NCBI GenBank assembly: GCA_905147135.1
Contig: LR990048.1
Span: 19,142,563-19,206,562 of the forward strand
Length of the DNA stretch: 64,000 nucleotides
Direction: 5' to 3'
Origin: Blastobasis lacticolella
Lineage: Eukaryota > Arthropoda > Insecta > Lepidoptera > Blastobasidae
This document shows, piece by piece, positions 44,753 through 56,286 of the stretch. Within the stretch, counting starts at the first letter, position 1, and every line of letters starts with the position of its first letter. The notes below the pieces were generated by a model. It had not been told where the DNA came from and did not search any database. It saw nothing but the letters and a program-made list of their open reading frames with translations. Made by a program: the position numbers and the translations under genes.

Positions 44753-45228
44753 AGGGTAGGAGTCTACCAGCACATCACCGCGGCTGTCACCTCTCCACGG
44801 CAGTCGTCTCATAACCACGGTGGGTGTAACCCTACCGAACCGTCGGGAAAACAAATCGAAAAGGTATGTCGCGTGCAAGTCCCGTCTTATATAATAATAT
44901 GAGTCATATCGTCTTAATTCTTACAGTAAAGTAAAATGATAACACTTGACTACAACAGTGACAATGATCAGAAATTTTGTTACATGTAACTTAAATATTG
45001 AGGCAGAAAGGTAAAGCGAACCACAGCGTTCTTTTGAGCGTATAATTTCAATCTTAATTACAATTGTACAGCAACCCTTTTGCGTGCTAAAGTCAAGACT
45101 CCAAACATACGATCCGCGGTATCGCACGCAGCTGTCGTGGACCAACAACTAAACATTATAACCTTATTCGTAATGACCTATGTTACAGAGACTTCGAAAA
45201 TGCCTGATTGCATTTAGGCGATGATTCT
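44753..45228. other. Unassigned spacer
   Basis: A short GC-richer stretch (44760-44860) and AT-rich DNA with no recognised feature. Confidence 0.35.
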
Positions 45229-46140
45229 GGTTCAGTTGGTTATCATGCCGGTCTGCCATGCAAAGGTCCCAGGTTCGATTCCCGGCTGGGCAGAAATTGA
45301 AATGATGAATTGTAATTTCTGGTATAGGTCTGGGTGTCGTATGTATAATAACTATGTATTTAAAAAATATATAATCAGTTTATAAATTTTCCGACACCCC
45401 GTGTTGACCTCTACAGGAACGATGATCTGTTTAAACTGGCTTGTCTTATTTGGTGAACAAACAATGCCCAACATCACGACTTGCCGTATCAATCACGCTA
45501 CGTATATCTATTCTACTATATAAAAATAAGTCGGGTTTTCCTTCCTGACGCTATAACTCCAGAACGCACGAACCGATTTCCACGGTTTTGCATTCGTTGG
45601 AAAGGTCTCGGGCTCCGTGAGGTTTATAGCAAAGAAAATTCTGGAAAAATTTGAAAAGAAAAGCGGGAAAATCGTGTAGGGTAGGTGTAGGGTAGGTGTA
45701 GGGTAGGTGTAGGGTAGGTGTAGGGTAGGTGTAGGGTAAGTGTAGGGTAGGTGTAGGGTAGGTGTAGGGTAGGTGTAGGGTAGGTGTAGGGTAGGTGTAG
45801 GGTAGGTGTAGGGTTAGAACGCTACGCGAACGAAGTCGCGCCGGGTCCACTAGTTGTGTATAAATGTCTTGAATTTTACAAGAAATACATAGAATGTAAA
45901 TTTAAACGAATACTGCTGCAAATTATCCATTTAAATACATAATTTTCTGAACCAAAAAGGACAAGTCAGTTTGGACAGATCGTACATTAGGAACAGTGAC
46001 GCTGTTTAAATCATTTATAATAGATGTCTAAGGCTAATGATGATGATGATGATGATGATGACACCCATAATACAAGCTTTGCTTACTTTGGGGCTAGTGG
46101 CGCTGTGTGAATTGTCAAAGAATATTTATATTTATTTATT
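45229..46140 (+). repeat. SINE family A, split by an insertion
   Basis: The head and body (GGTTCAGTTGGTTATCATGC, GGTTCGATTCC, GGCAGAAATTGAAATGATGA) run to about 45385. The matching tail (ACACCCATAATACAAGCTTT, TTTGGGGCTAGTGGCGCTG) resumes at about 46056 after a GAT microsatellite. The roughly 670 bp between includes the Helitron at 45512-45853. Confidence 0.6.
45512..45853 (+). mobile_element. Helitron-like element with 11-bp minisatellite
   Basis: Starts TCTACTATATAAAAATAAGT, has GCACGAACCGATTTCCACGG, about 13 GGTAGGTGTAG units at 45676-45813, and ends CGCGCCGGGTCCACTAG before a T. The 3' end is identical to that of the minus-strand copy at 28792, but the 5' halves differ. No Rep/helicase coding capacity. 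Confidence 0.65.
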
Positions 46141-46458
46141 TTATATTGTCACTCAGGACACCAGTTTTGTTTATATTATTACTGATCTGATCAGTGAATG
46201 TCTTTCTCGGTTTCGCTTAAGGGCCGGTTTTACTGATTCGGACTATGTACCTGTTTATTTCTTTATTCAGCACACAATAGATACTAGATATTATTGCACA
46301 CAATAGAGATATTACAAAATGAAAGACACAAAAGGCACAACTTATTTCTAAGAAGAAATCTCTTCTAGCAGGTCTATAGAAGAGAGGCATAGTAGAGTCT
46401 TTCATCAATCTTCATGACCGAACCCACTATGAAGATTATAAAATAAGTAAGTACTATA
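46141..46458. other. AT-rich spacer
   Basis: No gene or repeat recognised; ends at the TATA target site of the next element. Confidence 0.3.
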
Positions 46459-47085
46459 CAGGGTGTTTCATAATACATGTATAAAGCCGTGAACTGGACG
46501 GAGTGCTAAACGTATTAAAACGATAGGTACAATTATTTTTTTCGTGCTTGGAATAGTTACCGAGAAAATGACAATCGAACTTTTTCTTTTTCAATGTCGA
46601 TAATCACATTTTGAAAACGAAAGACCGCATCTCTAGAAATCAGTTGTAATAGATCACTCAAGTTCATAATCAGGTCAATCAACTGAATAATACAATTTTA
46701 CCAGTTACAGATAGGATATAGGTTTTGTCCCTCTAAGTCTTTTCTACCTACCGTTTCATATGAGTTTTAAAATTCAGTCTAAAGATCACTGCGATCAATA
46801 CCTCAAGTGGCTGGTTAATAACATTATTATTACAAGCAGCTCGTGAGCAGTCCGGCACAAAAACAAGACATTTCGATGTTTGTTTCTACTTTCATTTATT
46901 TGTTTTTTTTTTACCTTCAACACAATGTTGCACCTAGGTACATAGTCTTCAAACTAATTGCGAAAACACAATAAACATTAATAGGCAAAAAAGTTACAGC
47001 TTGATTTCGCGTCTGCGCCATATCTTCTATTGTACTAGGCAGTCATGACTGAAGCAGGTGGACCTTGTACGGGATACTGATATCA

Positions 47086-47919
47086 CAGGGTGTCCATAAA
47101 GTACATTCACTAGATTTTAATATTTTTGGGAAGTGTTGTTACACTTTATTGACTATTTTTTCACTCAGCCTACATCCTGTTGAATGCATGTGGTGAGCCT
47201 TGGCACAACTTTATGCACTTCTCGTTAAACTTTTCCGCCAGCTCCGAAATAAGGAAAGACGTCATTTTAGTACCTATCTAATAGTAATTATTAAATTCTA
47301 CTCATGTATGAATTCAAGAAGGTGAATATTAAATTTGAAAAGCTGAAAAAATACCTAGCAACACTATTTACGTACTAGGTACGGTCAAGAGACCCGGTTT
47401 TACCATTTGGTCAATTTACTAGTCACAGACGCTACGATTTGCCTTGAGCCGACCAACCATCAGTTGCAGTCGATACTAATCCTTACGAAGTACAAAATAA
47501 AGCAGCTTTTGGGTTAATACGGATGCGCGGGAATGCCGTCCTAGGTCGGACGTCCGACCACGTATTCCGCACTCAAATGCGACTATTTTATCCTGCGTAA
47601 GGATTAGTATCAACTGCAACTAACAGTTGGTTGGCTCCAGAAAAAGGGGAACGTCTGTTACTAGTTTTTAGTGTCAACAACGCTTAAGAAACAAATATGT
47701 ACCTAGTGGCCTAGTGGCAGTACAATTACTTGTTTTATGCTACGCAGTGATAGTCCACCTGAAGGCAAGCGGTAACCGTCGCCCATTATTATTATCTACG
47801 ATTTAAGCATTTAGGTTGCAGGCAACAAAAATGCAGAACAGCAGATGCGTTGTCACTGTGAGGACTAAGATGAAATGCGTCATGCCTGTATTTGCACTGG
47901 CTTATTTTATGGACACCCC
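47086..47919. mobile_element. MITE-like element nested in the larger TIR element
   Basis: Starts CAGGGTGTCCATAAA and ends TTTATGGACACCCC, an imperfect ~15-bp inverted terminus. The interior is non-coding, with an internal inverted pair GATTTGCCTTGAGCCGACCA (near 47441) versus GGTTGGCTCCAGAA (near 47628). Target-site duplication not clear. Confidence 0.5.
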
Positions 47920-48045
47920 ACGTACTAGGCGCAATATTAAGGAGGTCTAAATTATCCGTTTTGTATTTTTTGGTTTGAGGGTTCTGTACAAAAAAATATT
48001 GTAATCAATTATGATTTTAATTCAAAAGGTTCACTCATAGTTTTT

Positions 48046-49454
48046 ACGAAAGTGCACCACCACCTAACTAATAGCAAAGTAGTCTTATTCAAATTACTGT
48101 AGCATATTAATGTAGCAAACTCTAATTAATGTAACATCTTTGTCTTTTTACGAGTTTGCTTTCTCATGTCATGTCTGTCAGTCATGTTTCAGTGTCGCGT
48201 AGGTAATCGTACCTATCGTTTTCACGAACATTTCTCATCAACTAAAATTAACTAAATTATTCTTAGTTGATGGAGCTATACCTGTAAATATCCCATGCTT
48301 CACCCAATTGGAGAACCTAGGTCACCTAGGTGGAGCACGGACCCAAACACAATTTTAGAAATTACTGTCTAGGTTACTGTCATTGTACCAAACTACCCGA
48401 TAAAATAGTGATAAGCAAATGTAGGCCATCACCGTCATCATAAGGATTATTATTAAGCCCACAGTTGGACTCACTTTATCAAATAAAAAAAAAAATTAAC
48501 ATTATGGTGCAACTACCAGGAGAACATAAAACGAGAGAACATAAAAGGCGAAATAAGTAAGACCCCTAAAACACGGATCCCTAAGTAGGAATCCTTTTGC
48601 ACGTGCCATCAAGGTCAAGGTCGACGCCGGAGCTGTGGCGGCGCCTTTGACATCAAAATAGACACAGAAAACTAAAAAATCTAAAAATAGAATACTTTGG
48701 CGGGCCGTTCTTTATTTTGTTGTTTGACCCACGGTTTTCATTCAGTTTTTAGCTTTTCGCGTGACCGAAATGATTGTTGCGTTGTAGTTGTAGGATACCT
48801 AAGTGCCTATTGTGAAGATAACTGTGATAAGAGTGTTAACGATGTGAACGAATGATTTATAGCTTCAGGTACCAGTATTAACGTAGTCTTGTCTGTGTTC
48901 AGTGTTCAACGTTTAAGTATTGTGATAATCATTATTCTGTGCATAAATGCAAGCTAGCAAGGCAACCAGAGCCTGCGTAGTGTTGTGTATTTGTGTGTGT
49001 GTACCTACCTACGCTATGATACGAGTGCAAGCTTACTTGATAGTTAATACCTATCAGTCATCCGAGCCACAAGAAAGCAAAAAAGTATGGCACCTGACGC
49101 TGTTTGTTTTCATAAAATAACTTTAAAAAGGTACGTACCTACATGCTTTAAAGGTCTAAGTTCTAGCTAGAATTTAAGAGATGCTACCTAGCTAGTAACT
49201 AATCGTGACGTTAGGAGGTTCTTTTCCGACGGTTAGGTAGAAAAGACAACGCTTTTATCTGTTCATGAAAACATGTAGGTATTTAGTAAAACCTGACTGT
49301 AATCTGTTTCAACAAAACTAAGTGGTTCCCTACGCTACGTAGGTCCCTAGATGAGTGAACCATTTTAGTAGGACATAGTACCTACTTATCTATGTAGAAC
49401 GATTTTATCAATTGAACGAATTCTGTTTTAGTTATGTTAAGTATGTTTTTCAAG
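48046..49454. other. Unassigned insert within the TIR element
   Basis: Mixed sequence without a recognisable gene. A moderately GC-rich patch at 48595-48660 is followed by AT-rich DNA with many ACCTACCTAC-like short repeats. Confidence 0.3.
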
Positions 49455-49615
49455 AACGTTGGTGGCTGGGCGGTTGAGTATCCGACTTGTAAGCGAGAGA
49501 GGTGCCGGGTTCGAATCCCGCAGTGGCAATGTACCAATGACTCTTTTCTGAGTTATGTACATTAGTTGAATTCTAACCGATGCTCTTATGGTGAGGGAAA
49601 CATCATGATGAAATC
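49455..49615 (+). repeat. SINE family B, head and 5' body
   Basis: tRNA-like head GGTGGCTGGGCGGTTGAGTA...GGTTCGAATCCCGC followed by the family-B ATGTACCAATGACTC and AACCGATGCTCTTATGG body, truncated after CATCATGATGAAA. Confidence 0.75.
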
Positions 49616-49777
49616 TGCAAAAGTTTTTTTTATGTACATAGTATGTAAGTAATTTTTACTTACGTAGGTACCTACCTACCTACCTATGTTATGCTGAGGT
49701 GGTTTGTCTTGTTAGGTAAGTACCTAGTAAAAATAATTTTGTGCACGAAGCCCGTGCACAAAATTATTTTCCGTGCC

Positions 49778-50115
49778 CGTGATCCGCCTTGACTATGCTC
49801 CATGATCTAGGATTTAGCAGATTAGGTAATTAATTGCAGTGGAGCGACTGCCATCTGACATACCTGGCTCCTAACCCTGCTACCAAGGGAACCTGACCAG
49901 ATTGGATCATGGTTACTTACACATTCAGTCGTCTGAACTGAATGTGTAAGTTTCATCACGATGATTTCCCTCACCGTAAAAGCATCGGTTAGTATTCAGC
50001 TAATGTGCATAACTTAGAAAAGAGTTATTGGTACATGGCGGCAGTGGGATTCGAACCCGGTACCTCTCGCGTACGAGTCGGATACCGCAACCTTAGGCCA
50101 CCGACGCTCCGACTA
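49778..50115 (-). repeat. SINE family B, inverted, near full-length
   Basis: On the minus strand: GTCGGTGGCCTAAGGTTGCG head, GGTTCGAATCCCACTGCCGC, AACCGATGCTTTTACGGTGA, ACTGAATGTGTAAGTAACCA, CCAATCTGGTCAGGTTCCCT and the GTCAAGGCGGATCACGGGCA end. It faces the + copy at 49455, forming a potential hairpin. Confidence 0.8.
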
Positions 50116-50860
50116 TTTAAGCATACCTACCTATCGAAAATAATTAGTGTAGGCAAGTTCCTAGTTAATTTGGTAGAGCCTATTCATGTAGATAAGTAGG
50201 TAACATTTAGTTCGACGCCTGGTAGTAAGATGTAGGAGGTTGGTTTGTTTTGATATGAATGGCACGAGGTTATTACTCGTCCTTATGGTGTGTACACACT
50301 CAACGTACGCCAACGAAGGGCTGTCGGCCGTATTATTTGGACTTCTAACGTCTAATACTTGCATTTCGTGGTCAAGCAAACGATCTTTGGAAGTTTTGGG
50401 AACCGATTCGGGCTCGTATTTGCACGTTTGTTTGTTGGCCTTCGGTATCCGCCCAAACTGCGATTGGATGATTACTTCTAGCCGTTTGATGTTACCGCCA
50501 CGTTGCACTGCGGATTGCCGGCCGGCACACGCCAACGGACAATCGCTGGCCGAAACGGGTGCGCGTTACACATCGCCCGGTGTGTACGCAGCATTAGGCT
50601 CCTGGTAGTAGGCTTGAGGAGGTTGCTTTGTTTCGATAGGGGTCGCACGAGGTTGTTAACCTGTTTTTTATATGATCATCAACTTGAAATAGAGCTGCGC
50701 TTCAACGTAGTCGATATGGTTATTTAACTTTAAAAATTAATATTTTTTATTAAAATTAAAATTCAATGTCCGGATAAAATGAAGTCGCCAGTGCACTCTT
50801 TGAAAGCTCTACTTTAACACCCTTTCGGCTTTATACATGTATTATGAAACACCCTGTATA

Positions 50861-51540
50861 GTACCACCATTATAATTTATTTCTTTAACAATCTTCGGGT
50901 ACCTAAATTGTCTACGATGCCCGAGGCATTCAGCCGAAGCCGTTAGCTCGGACAAATTGCAACTCGACGAGAAATAAACTCTTATCATAATAAAAGAGAA
51001 AAAGAAGACGAATGGGGAAGGAGTCCATCTGAATGTTTTATGCTGAAACTACTAGAATACAAAGGGATAGCTTAACGAGCTCTGATTTAAAAAAATAGAT
51101 AAATTATCCGTTTATAACACCAAACTCACACAATATGACAATATACAGGCACAATTGACATATTTGAATAGTTTAGTTATTATAAATAGTTATTTATGAC
51201 TTGAAACTTACAATGTTTTATACATCAGGTTAATTTTTTACTAGAAACGAATAAATGTTTACTCATTCTTCATCGATATAAAAATAAATCATTATATATA
51301 AATAAATCAGTAATTACAATATTTATTTTATAAATAAAATTAGATAAATGATCCAGGGATTATAAAAAGACAAAATAACTTATGCCTAACTAAGTACATA
51401 TTTAAATCAATTAAACTATCTGTTTAATTATGGATAAAAATAATATCTAACTAACATAGGTCTTAATTTTTAATATATTTTTTAATTGTTTTAAAAATTA
51501 TTTACAATCCAGAAACAGCAATATTTTTCTAATCGTTTAC
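50861..51540. other. AT-rich spacer up to the BEL/Pao element
   Basis: Very AT-rich, no open frame of note and no repeat recognised. Confidence 0.35.
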
Positions 51541-51739
51541 TGTAGTGTACAGTTATCGTGAGTGTTTAGGGGGTTAGGTGGGGGATGTTAATGACCGAAC
51601 CCGTTGGATGTTGTTTAAACACTAAATTTATTATAAAAAGTAATCGACCAAGTAATTTACCTACGCTGCAATACATTCGGCGCGCATTGGCCTACTTACA
51701 GCCGTAGGTAAAATTGCCTGTACGGCGTTACTCCGTACA
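51541..51739 (-). repeat. 3' LTR of the BEL/Pao element
   Basis: 199 bp, TG...CA, identical by eye over its full length to 59374-59572. Confidence 0.9.
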
Positions 51740-52239
51740 TCCTGCCCACTAAAGAGAAGAGAAGCTGTGTAGCAGGATTGTATAAACCTAGTCTATAAAT
51801 ACATGATTACTGAGTTAAAATGTAGAGGTACAAAATAATTAAAAGTGATCAGTACAAATTATGAAAAGTATTGTAAATAAAGCACAGTAAAATATCAATT
51901 ACTTAGAGTTCTTAAAATGTCAAGTGTAGTAAACTTTAATCATTCACTGTCACTCACTATCACTACTCACTGTAGGTATATTAAGTTTACCCACCGCGGT
52001 GTTGTTAGAGTGGCTTTATTAACGCTCAAGATGGAGCTTCGCAGTTCACTATTAACTGCACTGGCACTTGTTGGTTGGTGTTGTGGAAGTGCATCCATAC
52101 AGACCACGACTGAGCTCTCCGCTGTATCCACACACCATCTTTGTCTCTTCTTGCACCAACGAACGGTGAAGAAAATAACTAATCCGAGAATTAATATTGT
52201 TATTGTACTATACAGTACGGAATACTAGTGTATATCATG

Positions 52240-54252
52240 GACGCTAAGAGTAGTACTTGACGGTGTCTTTATGTTATCTGTGTTTTTAGGTCCGTCCATA
52301 ACTCCTCATGATTGGCAGATGTATAGTTTCCCGGTTTAGTTATGGTAACAATGCGATTGAGAATTGATGTTTCTGCTGGTATAGGTAAGGCGTTCTCAAC
52401 CTGTAGTTTGCTTATACAGGGTGTTTCATAATACATGTATAAAGCCGTGAACTGGATAGAGTGCTAAACGTATTAAAACGATAGGTACAATTATTTTTTT
52501 CGTGCGTGGAATAGTAAGCGGGAAAATGACTATAGAACTTTTTCTTTTTCAATGTCGATAATCGACATTTTGAAAACGGAAGACCGCATCTCTAGAAATC
52601 TGTTGTAAAAGGTCACTCAAGTTCATAGTACTAGGCGCAATGGGATATTAAGGAGATCTAAATAAGCCGTTTTGTATTTTTTGGTTTGAGGGTTCTGTAC
52701 AAAAAAATATTGTAATCAATTATGATTTTAATTTAAAAGGTTCCTTCATAGTTTTTTCATAGGCTCCTGGTACTAGGCTTAAGGAGGTTGCTCTACATTC
52801 ATAGGGGTCGTACGCGGTTATTGAACTTCTCCTTCTAGGATCATCAACTTGAAATAGAGCTGGGCTTCAACGTAGTCGATATGGTTATTTTTCTTTAAAA
52901 ACGAAGATTTTTTTATGAAAATTAAAATTCAATGTCTGGATAATATGAAGTCGCCAGTGTACTCTTTGCAAGCTATACTTTAACACCCTTTCGGCTTTAT
53001 ACATGTATTAAGTAACACCCTGTATAATTGTTGTGTCCATATATGGAAAACGTCTTGCCCTTGATAGTACATCCTTGACCTATCTCAATGATACCATTCC
53101 CCTTCAACGTTATTAGCTGCACGTCATTATTACAAAATATGCGCACAGCGCATTCTTCGCAGCACGTGTAAATCCACTCGTTCCTGTTATGTAATTTAAT
53201 CCACCGCTCTTCGCACATCGATGGTTGTAATACGCAAATACTTCTATTGTTTACTTTTATGTTGCACATGTATTGAGTTATTTGCTGTTCATATATAGGG
53301 TGATCACTGGAACACAATATATTCTTGAAAGATGTATGTACACAGGACTGCAAGTCTTTTTCCGACATAAGAATCAGCAGATCCCTTTGTAAATTAAATG
53401 CCAGGTATGGAAAAGTGGTTACCATGGCGTATCCATTTGATGGTAAGCTCACCAGCTGATCTACTTCAAACGTCTCTTTGCTTACTAAGGGTAATCTTGC
53501 CTCAATGATCAAATATCTTTGACTCACTTTTGCGTTGACTTTCATGAGTTTGTAAAAATCTTTCAAGTTGGTTTTATCTGCTGGCAGAGTTAAATCGCCC
53601 TGTATATGGCGATTTAACTCTGCCAGCAGATATATCTGCCAATAGATATAACATTGATTTGGTCTTCCAATTGATCAGGCGGTAATAAGTGCGCATCCAT
53701 GTGCCCGTGCCATACATCGGTAACTGTGTTTAACAACTCCCTTTGGATTGTTCTTAAACTAGATATAATAATCTGGGCAGAGAGAGCCGATTATAGCATA
53801 TATAATTCGTATTGACCCGAGGTTTGCACGTTGTTCACTGTGGTAGTGATATTCTGTAAATGGCTATAAATAATGCCGAACTGTTTGTTCATTATATTTT
53901 CATGTCTTCGTAATATATTATATTGAGACTCAATGACACTAGTCTGATTTTTTAATAGTTTTTGTAGATGATTCTCATTTAGTGATATTTTCTCGATGTC
54001 TTTTTCATATTTTCTTAAAAATCTGTCATCCAGAACTCCGAATAATTCATTAGCAAGATAGCCCACACCATTTACTAAGCCTCGTTTCTGCCTTTGCCTT
54101 TCGTTGTGAATTGTAAGTACTTGCTCATAATGTTCAATTTCGGTCAACTCATGTTCGAGCTGATATATGATGCCTTTATAAGCCGGTGACGATAGATGTG
54201 ACGTACGCAGATGCTCCTGTAGATGTTTGACGTATTTCTCCATGTAATGCAA
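52240..54252 (-). pseudogene. Envelope-fusion-like gene remnant of the BEL/Pao element
   Basis: The minus frame from 54252 has a heptad-rich region and a basic RQKRG site followed by a hydrophobic Gly-rich stretch. This layout resembles furin-cleaved insect envelope fusion proteins of the baculovirus-F/errantivirus-Env type. A frame break or stop near 53790 precedes a Cys-rich ectodomain-like part (53566 to about 53025). A 606-bp MITE interrupts the gene at 52417-53022, after which homologous-looking sequence resumes for about 150 bp. The start of the gene, before 54252, is missing beside the inverted repeat at 54269, and no clear membrane anchor is visible. Non-functional as it stands. Confidence 0.65.
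52417..53022. mobile_element. Compact 606-bp TIR element (MITE) in the envelope-like gene
   Basis: Begins CAGGGTGTTTCATAATACAT and ends TACATGTATTAAGTAACACC plus CTG, with TATA at 52413-52416 and 53023-53026. It aligns piecewise to the large copy at 46459-50856. No coding capacity. Confidence 0.85.
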
Positions 54253-54263
54253 GCCGGTGCGAT

Positions 54264-55355
54264 AGACTGTACCTCATTTCTGCGACGAACAATCTTCGAT
54301 GATCGCCAATGCGATTTAACAATACTGCGATGTCATTTTACAACTATGTATTTAAAGGTCGACTTTACAAGACCGCGACGCACGACACTGCGAAAAGTCG
54401 CTGGTTCGACTCAACAAAGGTTCGATGTACTTTACAGCGTCATCACTAAACAGCGAAAACACAAACCCCGACGAACGTTACTGCGAAACGTTGCTGCTTC
54501 GAAACCAATAAACGTCGATGTACTTTACAGCGTCATCTCTAAACAGCGGAAACACAAATTCCGACGCACGCTACTGCGAAACATTGCTGCTTCGAAACCA
54601 ATAAGCGTCGATGTACTTTACAGCGACATTTCTAAACTGCGAGTCGTTTAAATTGCGACGCACCGTACTGAGAAAGATAATCACTTCGATATTCCTACAT
54701 TTCGATACATCCTTACATGCTTTCCTCGCACCACTTACCTGATCGCTAAAACCTGAATCATGGTCAAGGCGGACCCCGGGCCCTCGTTGTCGAGAGCACA
54801 ACCGGGACATTAACGTCGAGATTATCTTCTTTATATATCTAATTCTTCTTGCTATAATCGGTATAGATAGGGTCTGTTTGGCAGCCCTTGTCCATATTAT
54901 CATTGACAAATTCCGTAAACAGCACAAGATTAGAAACCGTAGACCTACCTCTCACAAAGCCATGTCATGCTTGTTAACAATAATTAACACTATATTTACG
55001 TAAGAAACTATACAGCTCAATGGAAACTAGATTCTTTTTCTGTTATTATTTTTTTATTTCATTATTTGTTTAACACTTTTGTTGTTATGAATGTGTTGCG
55101 TTTCAAAGGACTATCTTAAAATGTTACTTAAGATTTGTTTTATTGTTCTTGATTATCGTCACTTCTTACCTTAAGGTTTATTTAAATTGGAGAGTTGTTT
55201 TTTTGTTCGCATTTTACATAGGTATGTTAATATTTTTGTTCTTTACTGTAATTTTTATTCGGGTTATGAAGTAAAATATATGCTCTTTATTTCTTAATTA
55301 TTTTGTTTTGGCGATCATCGAAGATTGTTCGTCGCAGAAATGAGGTACAGTCCTC
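54264..55355. other. Segment in place of pol, flanked by a 45-bp perfect inverted repeat
   Basis: GACTGTACCTCATTTCTGCG through GATCGCCAA at 54269-54313 is the exact inverse of 55309-55353, one copy next to the envelope remnant and the other at the end of the protease remnant. Between them are a 93-bp tandem repeat, a SINE-B tail scrap (54757-54830) and AT-rich DNA. This suggests that the pol region was lost in a rearrangement. Confidence 0.6.
54355..54650 (+). repeat. 93-bp tandem repeat, about 3 units
   Basis: AAACAGCG starts units at 54448 and 54541, with a diverged unit before. Each has AAACACAAA, CGACGCACGCTACTGCGAAA, TGCTGCTTCGAAACCAATAA and GTCGATGTACTTTACAGCG. As 93 is divisible by 3, the + frame shows a 31-residue repeat, which I take as incidental. 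Confidence 0.8.
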
Positions 55356-56286
55356 TGTTTGAGCTCTTTATCAGACCATCCATAATTATGTCAGAGTAGA
55401 CACTCGCATCTAGTAAAATGTCGATAGGTTTTGAGATGTTGTACTCGGGATCCACTAGTTGTATGTGCTGAAGATGAGCCCAAGATTGTATGTAAAAGGT
55501 TTCATTTGGCAAGTTGTTTATTACCCGATCGATGACTAACGCTTGTGTTGTAAACTGGAAGTCGTCGTAATTGGATTGACATTGTAGTGACACGACTCCG
55601 CGACTACGTCTTGATCCATAGCCTATGCCCGAAATAGATGCATGGTAGCTGTGTCTAGGTAATCCTTACATCTGCGCCGCATTTTCGGAAATGAGTGATA
55701 TTTGTGAGCCTTGATCTAGTAGGGCTCGTAGAGTTGCGATAGTCCCATCTATTGCTCTAACTTTGATGGATATTGTTGTTAAGATAATCTCTTCGTTTTC
55801 ATTAGCGATGTAATTAACGCTATGCTGTTTCGACATAGCTTGTGGCGCGGAAATAGTCGGCGGCATGTAGGACTGCGTAGCCAGCATTTTGTTGTTGACG
55901 CTGCCGGTCGGGGGCGATGGCCCGGCCGCCGGAGCCGCGGCGGCCGGCGGGTGCGGCGCCACGTGACTCGCTCGGGCGCATGCCTCGTGCAAAATCGTGT
56001 TGTGCTCGCCTTGGCAATATTTGCACCTATTTGGCGAAGTGCACTTATTGTATTTATGCTTGTACAAACAATTCTGACAAATGTCTAATTTCTTCACTGT
56101 CCCCAATTTCGCGTCCGGTTGCAGGCTAATGAACTGTTTGCATTTGAATAATGTATACTTTTGTGAACATAATGGACAGTTCCACGTGTATGTTGCAGAA
56201 GTTTGATAATTCCCTTGGCGATTTGCGGCATAATGCTGGTAGATAGGCTTGTTAGTAGTGTGGGGCTTTGTTTGTTGGTAGTAGTA
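55315..56286 (-). pseudogene. BEL/Pao gag zinc-knuckle and protease remnant
   Basis: Minus-strand frames carry Cys/His clusters (CPLCSQKYTLFKC; CQNCLYKHKYNKC; CKYCQGEHNTILH) of the gag nucleocapsid. A Pro/Ala-rich linker follows, then the retropepsin-like domain with LLDQGSQISLIS around 55690-55730. Frameshifts occur near 56106 and 55665. The protease continues at 55593-55315 with PIDILLDASVYSDIIMDG. It stops at the inverted repeat at 55353, just where the reverse transcriptase should follow. Confidence 0.8.

Larger units (their letters stand above)
46459..50856. mobile_element. Large copy of a TIR element, enlarged by nested insertions
   Basis: Termini CAGGGTGTTTCATAATACAT and its inverse at 50837-50856 form an approximately 33-bp perfect inverted repeat, bordered by TATA on both sides (46455-46458 and 50857-50860). 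The compact copy at 52417-53022 aligns to three pieces of it: 46459-46668, 47922-48045 and about 50590-50856. The intervening 46669-47921 and 48046-50590 are therefore insertions here (or deletions there). A 50-bp block (GTAGGAGGTTG-GTTTGTTT) is duplicated at 50219 and 50604. No transposase is recognised. Confidence 0.75.

Noticed and set aside
54223..54651. 142-residue plus-strand repeat protein
   Set aside because: Produced by a 93-bp tandem repeat in place of the deleted pol region; no start context or homology.
55822..56129. Arg-rich plus-strand frames opposite gag
   Set aside because: Shadows of the Pro/Ala-rich gag linker on the other strand.
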